Of a stretch of DNA of 64,000 nt, positions 54,095 to 63,431 are shown in pieces (the stretch's first letter is position 1; every line of letters begins with the position of its first letter). The DNA comes from Synechococcales cyanobacterium S06 (GTDB lineage: Bacteria; Cyanobacteriota; Cyanobacteriia; Cyanobacteriales; JAABRE01), in assembly GCA_011391125.1 (NCBI GenBank), contig JAABRE010000008.1:24726-88725 (forward strand), read 5' to 3'. The position numbers were made by a program, and so were the translations under genes. A model generated the notes under the pieces. The model saw nothing but the letters and a program-made list of their open reading frames with translations, had not been told where the DNA came from and ran no database searches.

Positions 54095-55930
54095 ATGACA
54101 GATAAAATTATTAGCCTCAGTGACAGAAGTAGTGGTCAACCTAATACTCGGGTAACAGTTCCTGTTATTATTAATGATGCTATTAATATTATCGGAATAG
54201 ATTTAGAAGTTCAGTTTAATAATCAGATTCTTGACTTAATTTCTGTTAAAAATGGAAATCTTACTTCGGGGTGGAGTATAAATAAGGTTGAAACTGCAAA
54301 TAGTAATGTTAGCACTGTAAAAATAGGAGCTTTTAATACCATATCTCCTCCGTCGGGAGTAGGTAGTATTTTTCTTTTGGAATTTAAGATTAATAATAGC
54401 GCTTCTTTGGATTCAAGTTCCATTCTTAAATTAGAAAAGGCTAAATTATCGACTATTTCAAGTTCTAATTTTGATATTGCTCTTGATTCTGGTAAAATTA
54501 CTGTTAGTAATGAGATTTTTGGTAATTCTGGCCCCATTGATTCTAGTCCCATTTCAACTCAGGATATTGAGGAAGATATGGGGTTTAATTTCCAGATTCC
54601 CAGTAATACTTTTGCTGACCTAAATGAGAATGAAACCTTAGTTTATTCCGCTAATTTACTTGATGGTAATACTTTAACAAAATTGCCTTCCTGGTTAAGT
54701 TTTGATCCCCAAACTAGAACTTTAACTGGTACTCCTAAAAACGAGGATGTGGGCAGTTTTCAAGTTAGGCTAAAAGTAGCTGATGGTGAAGCTGAAACTG
54801 CTCAAACTGACTTTACTATTAAGGTAATCAATGTTAATGATCTTCCTGAAGTAATTAACCCCATTTCTGATACCAGTATTCTCATAAATAAACCATTAAA
54901 TTTAACTATTTCTCGTGATACTTTTCGCGATATTGATGGCGATGATTTAACTTATTCTGCCACTTTAGATGATGATAATAGTCTCCCGGATTGGCTAACA
55001 TTTGACCCGAATACTTTAAGTTTTTCTGGTACTCCAACTACTGAAAATGTGGGGGAATTAAAGATTAAGGTAGAAGCGACAGATGCAAGTGAGGGTAAGG
55101 TTAGTGACACGTTTAATTTAAAGGTTATTTCCTCTAATTCTGCGCCAATTATAGCTAATTCTCTTGCGGATGTTTCCACTGATGAAGATGAATTTTTTTC
55201 CTGGCAAATTGCTCCCAATGCTTTTAGTGATCCTGATTATGATAGTTTAAGTTATTCTGCTAGTTTAGAAAATGGTAATCTTCTCCCTAGTTGGTTACAA
55301 TTTAATCCAACTACACTCCTGTTTTTTGGTACTCCTAGAAATGCCAATGTTGGTCCAGAATCTATTAAGATTACTGTTAATGATGGCAATGGTGGTAACG
55401 TTAGTGATCTTTTTCAGTTAACGGTGAATAATGTTAATGATGCTCCTCAATTAACTAATCCCATATCTAATCAAATTAGTTCCGAAAATAGTCTTTTAAA
55501 TTTCTCAATTCCCACTAATACTTTTACGGATCAAGATGGAGATAATTTAATTTATTCCGCTATTTTGTCTAATAATGATTTCCTACCTGATTGGTTAACT
55601 TTTAATCCCCAAACTTTAACTTTTAGTGGTACTCCTTCAAATCAAGATGTGGGAACAATTAGCCTTAAAATAGTAGCAGATGATGGTAATGGTGGCCAAG
55701 TTAATGACATTTTTAGCTTAACTATTACTGAGGTTATTAATCCTTTTCCTTGGGATATTAATGCTGATGAAATTGTTACACCCACTGATGTAATTTTTAT
55801 TATTAATCGTCTTGGTCAAGCTGTTAATAATAATAATCAATTAGCCGATGTCAATGGCGATCAAATCATTAATCAAGCGGATGCGATCGCAAATAGTGAG
55901 CATTTAGGGGAAACCATGGCCATAGTTTAA
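54095..55930 (+). CDS. Cohesin-like/cadherin-like repeat/dockerin protein
   Basis: 611 residues with no N-terminal signal peptide. Residues about 1-140 look like a cohesin domain (VTVPVIINDAINIIGIDLEVQFNNQILDL). Four cadherin-like CADG/He_PIG repeats follow (about 155-545), each with a LPSWLSFDPQTRTLTGTP-like core. The last 60 residues form a type I dockerin with two Ca2+ loops, DINADEIVTPTD and DVNGDQIINQAD. It is probably a secreted or surface adhesin. Export without a classical signal could be by type I secretion, though no RTX repeats are present. Confidence 0.85.
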   Translation: MTDKIISLSDRSSGQPNTRVTVPVIINDAINIIGIDLEVQFNNQILDLISVKNGNLTSGWSINKVETANSNVSTVKIGAFNTISPPSGVGSIFLLEFKINNSASLDSSSILKLEKAKLSTISSSNFDIALDSGKITVSNEIFGNSGPIDSSPISTQDIEEDMGFNFQIPSNTFADLNENETLVYSANLLDGNTLTKLPSWLSFDPQTRTLTGTPKNEDVGSFQVRLKVADGEAETAQTDFTIKVINVNDLPEVINPISDTSILINKPLNLTISRDTFRDIDGDDLTYSATLDDDNSLPDWLTFDPNTLSFSGTPTTENVGELKIKVEATDASEGKVSDTFNLKVISSNSAPIIANSLADVSTDEDEFFSWQIAPNAFSDPDYDSLSYSASLENGNLLPSWLQFNPTTLLFFGTPRNANVGPESIKITVNDGNGGNVSDLFQLTVNNVNDAPQLTNPISNQISSENSLLNFSIPTNTFTDQDGDNLIYSAILSNNDFLPDWLTFNPQTLTFSGTPSNQDVGTISLKIVADDGNGGQVNDIFSLTITEVINPFPWDINADEIVTPTDVIFIINRLGQAVNNNNQLADVNGDQIINQADAIANSEHLGETMAIV

Positions 55931-56011
55931 GTCCCGAAAATAGGGTGGGCAAAAAGCAAATTTACTGCTAATTTTGCCCGTCTAAAAAAAAAGATGACTA
56001 ACCAATAACTA

Positions 56012-56548
56012 TTAACGAAAACTAGAATTATTGGGATTATCGCTCTGACGAAATTGGGATTCTTCCTCGCTATTTAAGTATCCTTCAAATCCCCGACGAG
56101 AAGCGCGATAAAATGCTCCCTTAACCGTAGTAAGTAAATTTTCCCAGTCTATCTGTCGTACCGTCAATAAACCTAGTTTTTTAAGCCAATCTTCCAATTC
56201 CTTTAAGGATTTCATCGCCTTGAGATAATCGCCATCAAACACTTCCACTAAGGGATTAGAAATTCTCAACGGGTCTCGTTGTACAGCGGCGATCGCCAAA
56301 CGGACCGTCGTTTGGATTTGCTCCTTATATTCGGTTTGCGCGTGTTTTTCCTGTTGTTCGCGACCCCTTTGACTAGCTGCATAAAGGGGAGGGAGACGAT
56401 TTAAGGAATAGGTAGCAACATCAACTGGATCGACATACTGAGCAACCTTAGTAGACAAAAGTTTCATTTGTCGTTTAATTTCCTTAGCAACCAGTGATTC
56501 CATCACATTTTCGTAAGTTCTTTCGTGATATTCTGAAGTGTCTTTCAT
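56012..56548 (-). CDS. ComFB-domain protein (c-di-GMP receptor candidate, CdgR-like)
   Basis: 178 residues. The ComFB domain (about 10-75) reads YENVMESLVAKEIKRQMKLL then YVDPVDVATYSLNRLPPLYAASQRG. Cyanobacterial members (CdgR) are reported to bind c-di-GMP and to act in cell size or motility control. The C-terminal part (about 90-178) is longer than in the minimal family and is helical. The nearby GGDEF/EAL gene (48822) may be a functional partner. Confidence 0.85.
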   Translation of the reverse strand: MKDTSEYHERTYENVMESLVAKEIKRQMKLLSTKVAQYVDPVDVATYSLNRLPPLYAASQRGREQQEKHAQTEYKEQIQTTVRLAIAAVQRDPLRISNPLVEVFDGDYLKAMKSLKELEDWLKKLGLLTVRQIDWENLLTTVKGAFYRASRRGFEGYLNSEEESQFRQSDNPNNSSFR

Positions 56549-56601
56549 AATTAATCCTGTAAGATAATAAGTAACAGCAAAAAAAGCAAAAAGTATGAAG
56601 G

Positions 56602-56826
56602 TTATATAGAATTGATTTCAACTAATTTATTTTTAGAAGATAATCCCGACTTGATTTGTATGTAAGATTTTGGCACTTTGAACTTTTTAGCAAGAAGAGC
56701 GATCAATTCTTGATTCGCTTTTCCTTCAACAGGTGGAGATTGTAAACGAATCGTAAAACTACCATCCACAGCTTGTTCAATTTTTTGCTGTTTTGAGTTC
56801 GGTTTAACCTTAACTTGAATTTTCAT
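56602..56826 (-). CDS. DUF167 (YggU-like) protein
   Basis: 74 residues: [55 protein letters not shown]. It matches the small conserved YggU/DUF167 family over its full length. Function unknown. It lies 53 bases ahead of the ComFB gene on the same strand. Confidence 0.93.
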   Translation of the reverse strand: MKIQVKVKPNSKQQKIEQAVDGSFTIRLQSPPVEGKANQELIALLAKKFKVPKSYIQIKSGLSSKNKLVEINSI

Positions 56827-56921
56827 GATGGAATATCAGCCATTGTTTGTTTAGGGTTACTATCAATTATATTTTGATTAGGTGTGATTTTTTTATAAGT
56901 TTAGAGTGAGGAGAGCAGAAA

Positions 56922-59900
56922 ATGAGTGAAGACATCAATAACGGTGAGTTGTCACCGGATGAAGAAAATCTTACCGAGAAGGTTAACCCCGAAGAAATTG
57001 AGCAAAAAACGGTAGACAGGGACGAAGATCAACCTTTGCGCTGGGGAAGAACGGTTTGGGTTTGGGTTAGTACCATCTTAATCCTTACTGTGGGTAGTGG
57101 TTTGGGGTATGGTTGGTTTTTTATCCAGAAAAAATTAGCACCACAAGTTGAAACCAGTCTCACGGACGCATTTGCTCGCCCCATCAAATTAGGTCAAGTC
57201 GAAAAATTCACCTTAACGGGATTGAGTTTTGGAGCGACAGAAGTCCCTCCCACAGTCACAGATACTGACAAAGTAACCATACAGGAAATTAAGGTTAATT
57301 TTGATCCCCTGTTATTAGTTACCAATCGCACCTTAAAGCTTGATTTAACTTTCATTAAGCCCAAAGTATATGTAGAACAGAATGAGAAAAAAGAGTGGAT
57401 TTCCACAAAAATTAGTCAAAAAGAAGGACCAATAAAAACTGATTTACAAAGAATAAAAGTAGAGAATGCTGAAGTAATTTTAGTACCGCGAGGAAAGGAT
57501 GGTAAATTAGGGAAACAAGTGCCCTTATTACTGAAATCTGGTAATGTTGCTTTATCGAATCAAAATCAGCAAATTTTATTAAACTTAAATGGCGGATTTT
57601 CAACACAAGATGAATTTAAAATTACGGTTAAAAGTAATTTAACCGCCAAAGAATATCAAATTAGTCTTAATACTAAAAATACGGATTTACCCACCTTAAC
57701 TAAATTTGTTTCCTTACCGGTTAAAATTGACAACGGAAAATTAAATAGTAGCTTAGAAATTGAGGGCAAAAATACCGAGATTTCCGCTATTACTGGTATC
57801 GCACAAATACAAAATTTAAACACAGTTATTCCCTCACTTCCTCAACCATTAAGGGAAACCAATTTAGAGTTAAAATTTAGAGGAAAAGAAGCTCGCATCG
57901 TTAGATTTACTACTTTATTTGGACAAATTCCCGCCATTGCTTCGGGCATAATTGACTTAGAAAAAGGTTGGAATGTTACCGCAGCCACTGATTTTTCTTT
58001 TAAGGATTTATTTAATACTTTAAAAGTGAAAAAATTGCCCGCTAATTTCACCGGCGGAATGAATCTGGTTGCCCAAATAACTGGCCCTTTAGATAAACCA
58101 GTTATAAAAGCAGACGTTAAAAATAATCAACCATTACAGATTGATAAAGTCAATGTCAAAGAATTTAAGAGTAATCTAACCATAACCACCGAAAAAATTA
58201 ACATTAATGATATTAATATCATTCCCATTTTAGGCGGTAATATTAGAGGAAAAGGACAGGTTAATTTAACCGGTAAAAAAGAAGTCAAAATTGATTTAAC
58301 TGCGGGAAAAATACCCGCCGGGGCGATCGCCTTATTATATCAACCTAAATTGGCCATTCCCATCGGATTATTTGATGGAAAAGCCACCATAACTGGAACA
58401 TTAGATAAATGGCAAGATTTAGCACTATCCGGAAATGGTCAGGCTAAAATAGCCAATGGTACAATTTTCTTAAATAACTTAAAAGTAAATAAAGGAAAAT
58501 GGGAGACAGAAATAGAAGCCAACGGGCTACAAGCAGAGCAATTACTATCAAAAATAGAGCAGAAAATACCTCAAGGATTAATTAATGGTAAGTTTAAATT
58601 AGGGGGAGATTTAAAAGATTTAGGTATCAAAGGAATAACCCTAAATGGTAAAGGAAACTTAACCACCAACTCAGGAACAATTGACTTATCTAATTTAAGT
58701 TTAAATAATGGAGAAATAATCGCAAATCTTAGTGCCATTAATGTTAATCTTGATAGTTTATTGAGTTTATCCAGACCTTTGGGTTATCAAGAACCAATTA
58801 ACGGTCAATTTAATTTGAGAACAAATGTGGATAATCCGCAAAATATTGGCTTTAATGGTATAGCGAATATTGCCGGAGGTTCAGTAAAAATTGAAGGAAA
58901 ATTAGCAGACCAACAATTAACGGGTACAATCTACACAGCTAACCTAAAAACTAATAATGTATCACCAAGATTACCCGATGCTTTATTAACCAGTAATTTT
59001 AATTTCACAGGTAGTTTAAATAACCTGAATATCGCCGGAATAAGTGGTAATGGTGAAGGTAATTTAAAAGTAGCCGGAGGCTCAATTTTAATTGATGGAA
59101 TTGTTAAATCAGGAGAATTTATTGGCACAATTAACACCACAGGAGTACAATTAAATAAACTATTACCACAAATTCCCGCCGGTGTATTTAATAGTAAATT
59201 TAAACTGCAAAGTAATTTAACTAATCTTACCCCAGAAAAATTCATCGCCAAAGCAGAAGGAGAAATCCAATTAGGTGGAGGCCAAGTAACAGTTAATGGC
59301 AATATTCAAGAGGGCAAACTTGTCGCCAGCGTTAACACAAATCAAGTGCAAGTTAACAGTATCTTACCCAAACTTCCCGCCGGCAAATTAAATAGCCAAG
59401 TTGATTTGGACACGATGATTACTGACTTTAAAATGGCCAATATTAATGCTAATGGTCAAGGTAGTTTAGTAAGTTTAGAAGGAGGGGGAAACGTAACAGT
59501 TAATGGCAATATTCAAGAAGGCAAACTTGTCGCCAACGTTAACACAAATCAAGTACAAGTTAACAGTATCTTACCCAAACTTCCCGCCGGCAAATTAAAT
59601 AGCCAAGTTAACATTAACACTAATATTACGGACTTTAATCTGGCGAATATTAATGCTAATGGTCAAGGGAGTTTAGAGAGTTTAGGTGGTCAAATAAATC
59701 TTAATAATTTGTCCTTAAATGATGGTAAATGGCAAGGAAATGTAGTCGCCTCCGGAGTCGAATTAGACCAAGTACCTAAAATGCCATCCCAAATCAGCAA
59801 ATTAGGCGGACAAATAGGCGGAGATTTCTTATTAGCTGGTGATTTGGCTAAGCTTAATCTTAATGGTATTTTAGCGAATGGTGAGGGGCAAATTAATATT

Positions 59901-62900
59901 GCTGGGGGCGAAATTTCCGCTCAAAATATGGAGTTAAATGAGGGAAAATTTAAGGCAATTATTACTTCTGAAGGTGTACAATTAACCCGAATTAATCCGG
60001 AATTAGAAGGCAATTTAAACGGCGAAATTGCTGTAACAGGTGATGTTAATAAACTGAAACCTGCTGATATTATGGCCCGTGGCAATGTAAATTTAACTCA
60101 AGGAATTCCGATTATTCCCGAAGCAATTACTGCTAGTTTTAATTGGGATGGTAAAACTTTAACAACCAAAACCGACGCCGGAGAAACGTTACAATTAGAG
60201 GGTTTTGCTAATCTTAATTTAGAGAAAAAAGGTTTAAATGCCATTGAACAAGTTAATTTTGATGTGGTAGCTAATCAGATTGACTTAGAAAAAGTACCTT
60301 TACCTCTTTCTGAAAAAGTGTCAGAAACCTTAAAGAAAAATCAGCAAGAAATTGTCACAGGAAATGTCTCTTTTGAAGGAAAAATTGCCGGTAATCCACA
60401 AAAACCTGACATTCAAGGTAATGTTTCTTTAGCTAATTTTACCCTACCTGCTCTGGAGTTTGAACCCCAGTTAAATGGTGCTGTTGCCATGAATCCTGAA
60501 GGTGCAATCAAGGTAGATTTAAGCGGAGTTAATGACACAATTCAGTTAAGTTTAGCTAGTGATTATAAACCAGAAAGCTTTTTTTTCAAAGTTAAGGAAA
60601 TGGAAGTTAGGGGAAATATGGAAGAAGATACTTTAAAGGTAGTAACTAATGAGATTCCTTTAGAATTTTTAAAAACCGCCGCTTTAGCCTATTCTTTACC
60701 TATTAATCCGACTCTTTTTCAACAATCAGAAACGGGATTTGTCGCTGAAGAATTTCGGGGAAGTTTGTCAGGAAATTTAGCGGTTAATTGGCCTTCTTTA
60801 AGGGAAAAAAAGTCCTTACCTCTGTTTAATGCAGAGGCAAATATTACGGATTTAGATGTGCAGCAATTACTGGTTGCTTTAGAAATTTTTGAATTTTCCG
60901 ATTTAAGTCGGGGTTTGGCTAAACCGACTTATAATAATTCACAATCTCTTTATCCCACAGACAAAAATTCTCCCCCTTTGTTATCTATTAATTCTGAAAA
61001 AACTGTTTATAATCAGTTAAATCGCCTCTCAGAAATTGCGGAATTTTTACAGAGAGAAGAAAAGAAAAATCGCGACAATTCCACTATTCCTGAATTGAAG
61101 GATTTAGAAGGTAAGGTAAATCTTACTTTAGCCGCTAGTAATAGCTCAGAATTTGGGATTTTAGCTCAGTTAAATCTAGCCGGCGGGACGGATACCGATC
61201 CTTGGCGTTGGGGACCTTATACAGCGCAAAAAGTCGCCTTAGACACCACGTTTAAGCAGGGGGTGCTATCTATTAATCCCCTCCGAATTGAATTGGGCGA
61301 TAGTGTCATTGAAATTTCATCGAACTTGGGCGAAACGAGAATTGCACAAGTGAAATTGGAAAATATTTCCCTTGATTTGGTGGATAAATTTGTGAAAATA
61401 CCGCCTTTTGTGGATTTTGGCGGCGGAATTGATGTAAATGTTCAGCTAATGGATTTCCCCAACAATTTGCAGGCCATCGGTGCGATTAATATTAAAGACG
61501 CTACCATCAATGAAACTCCCATTCAATCCGCTAATGGTAGTTTTACTTATCAAGATTCGCGTCTTGATTTTTTGCTAAGTAGTCTGCTCAGTCAAGAAGG
61601 CGATCCCCTCACCATGACTGGCACTTTTCCTCTACAATTACCCCAGGGAAAAAAACCAGCCAGTAATGATCTGTTACTGAATGTTTCCATAAAAGATCAA
61701 GGCATCGCCATCTTGAATTTACTTACTCGTAACCAAGTAAATTGGATTGATGGCCAAGGCGATGTTCAACTTGAAGTTACGGGGCAATATGCTCAAGGTG
61801 CAGGAGGTTTTAGTCAATTAAGAGCCGAAGGAGGGGCTGTTGTTGATAATGCCACTATTACCGCCAGTGCTTTACCTGAAGAAAATATCACTAATGTTAC
61901 TGGTAAAATTTTATTTGACTTTGATAACATTCAAGTGGAAGAATTAACGGGAAAAATGCGCGAAGGAGAAATTTTGGCCCGTGGCAATTTGCCTCTTTAT
62001 AAACCGAATATTCAAGAAAATCCCCTCAGTGTTACTTTAGATAAACTTGCTATCAATTTGAAAACCCTTTATCAAGGAGGAGTAAAAGGCAATATTTTTG
62101 TTACAGGTACGGCTTTAGAACCGAAAATTAGCGGTGATTTGGAGTTATTTAATGGTCAAGTTTTCTTGCCGGAATCTGAAGTTGCTGCCTTAACAAATGA
62201 TCCTAATACTAATGGTTTTGAGTTTATTTTTGATGATCTACATCTTAATTTAACCAATAATATTCAGATTACTCAACAACCTTTACTCAATTTTGTTGCC
62301 AAAGGTGATCTTATTTTGACTGGAACTCAAATCAAACCAATTCTTGAGGGAGAAATTGATTTACGCCGTGGTCAAGTCAACCTATTTACCACTCAATTTT
62401 TATTACAAAGTGGCCACGAAAATAAGGCTTCTTTTGTTCCTAGTAAGGGCTTAGATCCGGTTTTAGATGTCTTGTTAAAAGCTTCAGTTCCCGAAACAAT
62501 ACGTCAATCAATGCCCGCAGATCCCTTATCGGCGGAGATTGCTGATTTACCTCAAGCTGAGGTGGGAGCTTTACAAACTGTGCGTATTGAAGCTCAAGTT
62601 AATGGACCAGCTAGTAAACTTACGGAAAATATTAAATTAACAAGTAGTCCCAGTCGTTCTGAATCAGAAATTGTCGGTTTATTAGGTGGTCGTTTTACTA
62701 ATACTTTTGAAAGAGGTAATACCACTTTAGGATTAGCAAATTTAGCTGGTTCGGCTCTTTTAGGAAATATTCAAAATATAATTGGTAATGCTTTGGGATT
62801 AAGTGAATTTAGTCTTTTTCCTACTAATGTTAATGAAGAATTTAATACCGAATCAGGCAATAGTAGCACTTCTAATTTTGGTTTAGGAGCAGAAGTTGGT

Positions 62901-63068
62901 TTCGATATTGGCCGTCAATTTTCTTTCTCGGTTTTAAAGGTTATTAATACTCCACAACCTTTCCAATATGGTGTTCGTTATCGTATTAATGACCAGATTT
63001 TATTCCGTGGTTCAACGGATTTGTCCGGTGATAGTAAAGGTACTTTTGAATATGGAATTAGATTTTAA
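56922..63068 (+). CDS. tamB: TamB / Tic236-type translocation and assembly protein
   Basis: 2048 residues. An N-terminal cytoplasmic part of about 45 residues is followed by one membrane helix (about 48-68, VWVSTILILTVGSGLGYGWF). Very long beta-strand repeats then fill the periplasm. The C-terminal TamB/DUF490 domain (about 1650-2048) ends in a strand-rich RGSTDLSGDSKGTFEYGIRF. It bridges inner and outer membranes and works with Omp85 proteins; in plants the homologue is Tic236. Residues about 790-926 hold a 69-residue tandem duplication. Confidence 0.93.
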   Translation: MSEDINNGELSPDEENLTEKVNPEEIEQKTVDRDEDQPLRWGRTVWVWVSTILILTVGSGLGYGWFFIQKKLAPQVETSLTDAFARPIKLGQVEKFTLTGLSFGATEVPPTVTDTDKVTIQEIKVNFDPLLLVTNRTLKLDLTFIKPKVYVEQNEKKEWISTKISQKEGPIKTDLQRIKVENAEVILVPRGKDGKLGKQVPLLLKSGNVALSNQNQQILLNLNGGFSTQDEFKITVKSNLTAKEYQISLNTKNTDLPTLTKFVSLPVKIDNGKLNSSLEIEGKNTEISAITGIAQIQNLNTVIPSLPQPLRETNLELKFRGKEARIVRFTTLFGQIPAIASGIIDLEKGWNVTAATDFSFKDLFNTLKVKKLPANFTGGMNLVAQITGPLDKPVIKADVKNNQPLQIDKVNVKEFKSNLTITTEKININDINIIPILGGNIRGKGQVNLTGKKEVKIDLTAGKIPAGAIALLYQPKLAIPIGLFDGKATITGTLDKWQDLALSGNGQAKIANGTIFLNNLKVNKGKWETEIEANGLQAEQLLSKIEQKIPQGLINGKFKLGGDLKDLGIKGITLNGKGNLTTNSGTIDLSNLSLNNGEIIANLSAINVNLDSLLSLSRPLGYQEPINGQFNLRTNVDNPQNIGFNGIANIAGGSVKIEGKLADQQLTGTIYTANLKTNNVSPRLPDALLTSNFNFTGSLNNLNIAGISGNGEGNLKVAGGSILIDGIVKSGEFIGTINTTGVQLNKLLPQIPAGVFNSKFKLQSNLTNLTPEKFIAKAEGEIQLGGGQVTVNGNIQEGKLVASVNTNQVQVNSILPKLPAGKLNSQVDLDTMITDFKMANINANGQGSLVSLEGGGNVTVNGNIQEGKLVANVNTNQVQVNSILPKLPAGKLNSQVNINTNITDFNLANINANGQGSLESLGGQINLNNLSLNDGKWQGNVVASGVELDQVPKMPSQISKLGGQIGGDFLLAGDLAKLNLNGILANGEGQINIAGGEISAQNMELNEGKFKAIITSEGVQLTRINPELEGNLNGEIAVTGDVNKLKPADIMARGNVNLTQGIPIIPEAITASFNWDGKTLTTKTDAGETLQLEGFANLNLEKKGLNAIEQVNFDVVANQIDLEKVPLPLSEKVSETLKKNQQEIVTGNVSFEGKIAGNPQKPDIQGNVSLANFTLPALEFEPQLNGAVAMNPEGAIKVDLSGVNDTIQLSLASDYKPESFFFKVKEMEVRGNMEEDTLKVVTNEIPLEFLKTAALAYSLPINPTLFQQSETGFVAEEFRGSLSGNLAVNWPSLREKKSLPLFNAEANITDLDVQQLLVALEIFEFSDLSRGLAKPTYNNSQSLYPTDKNSPPLLSINSEKTVYNQLNRLSEIAEFLQREEKKNRDNSTIPELKDLEGKVNLTLAASNSSEFGILAQLNLAGGTDTDPWRWGPYTAQKVALDTTFKQGVLSINPLRIELGDSVIEISSNLGETRIAQVKLENISLDLVDKFVKIPPFVDFGGGIDVNVQLMDFPNNLQAIGAINIKDATINETPIQSANGSFTYQDSRLDFLLSSLLSQEGDPLTMTGTFPLQLPQGKKPASNDLLLNVSIKDQGIAILNLLTRNQVNWIDGQGDVQLEVTGQYAQGAGGFSQLRAEGGAVVDNATITASALPEENITNVTGKILFDFDNIQVEELTGKMREGEILARGNLPLYKPNIQENPLSVTLDKLAINLKTLYQGGVKGNIFVTGTALEPKISGDLELFNGQVFLPESEVAALTNDPNTNGFEFIFDDLHLNLTNNIQITQQPLLNFVAKGDLILTGTQIKPILEGEIDLRRGQVNLFTTQFLLQSGHENKASFVPSKGLDPVLDVLLKASVPETIRQSMPADPLSAEIADLPQAEVGALQTVRIEAQVNGPASKLTENIKLTSSPSRSESEIVGLLGGRFTNTFERGNTTLGLANLAGSALLGNIQNIIGNALGLSEFSLFPTNVNEEFNTESGNSSTSNFGLGAEVGFDIGRQFSFSVLKVINTPQPFQYGVRYRINDQILFRGSTDLSGDSKGTFEYGIRF
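59288..59701 (+). repeat. 207-bp tandem duplication inside tamB
   Basis: Two direct copies at 59288-59494 and 59495-59701, 69 codons each and in frame. They encode VNGNIQEGKLVANVNTNQVQ then VNSILPKLPAGKLNSQV. DNA identity is very high in the first two-thirds, pointing to a recent event. Confidence 0.9.
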
Positions 63069-63100
63069 TTAATCATTAATAATTATTCTCCTTACACAAG

Positions 63101-63126
63101 GTAGGGCGCAAACCTTGCGCCCCTAC
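63101..63126. repeat. 26-bp GTAG palindrome after tamB
   Basis: GTAGGGCGCAA / TTGCGCCCCTAC arms, downstream of tamB; a related imperfect unit (GTAGGGGCA ... TTGCCCCC) lies at 63213-63237. Either could end tamB transcription. No gene is seen in 63069-63304. Confidence 0.8.
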
Positions 63127-63304
63127 AAACGACTAGGGAATTTTGTTAACTGATTTTTATCTGATAGCAGTACAAAAAGATGTTAGGACAGTCGAATATT
63201 CCTTGCTGTTGGTAGGGGCACGAGGCGCGCTTGCCCCCTTTAGTCCTAAAATCAATGCGTACTGCTATATATTTAATTCGGTCGATGTCTATTTGAAAAC
63301 TGCA

Positions 63305-63430
63305 TTAAATCACTACTAAATCAGCCGCAGTTATAGTCGGTTTGTTAGCTAGAATCGCAATATTTACCTGTCCAGCAACACCACTGCCATCTGGATCGAA
63401 AAACAAAGAACCTGTATTCTTGTCATAAAT
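63305..63430 (-). pseudogene. C-terminal fragment of an RTX-type calcium-binding protein
   Basis: The minus strand reads IYDKNTGSLFFDPDGSGVAG then QVNIAILANKPTITAADLVVI and a TAA stop. This is the usual end of cyanobacterial haemolysin-type RTX proteins (YDxxTGxLFFDPDG). The frame is open right up to the IS end at 63431, so the insertion sequence has cut the gene; the rest should lie past the element. Confidence 0.8.
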
Positions 63431-63431
63431 A

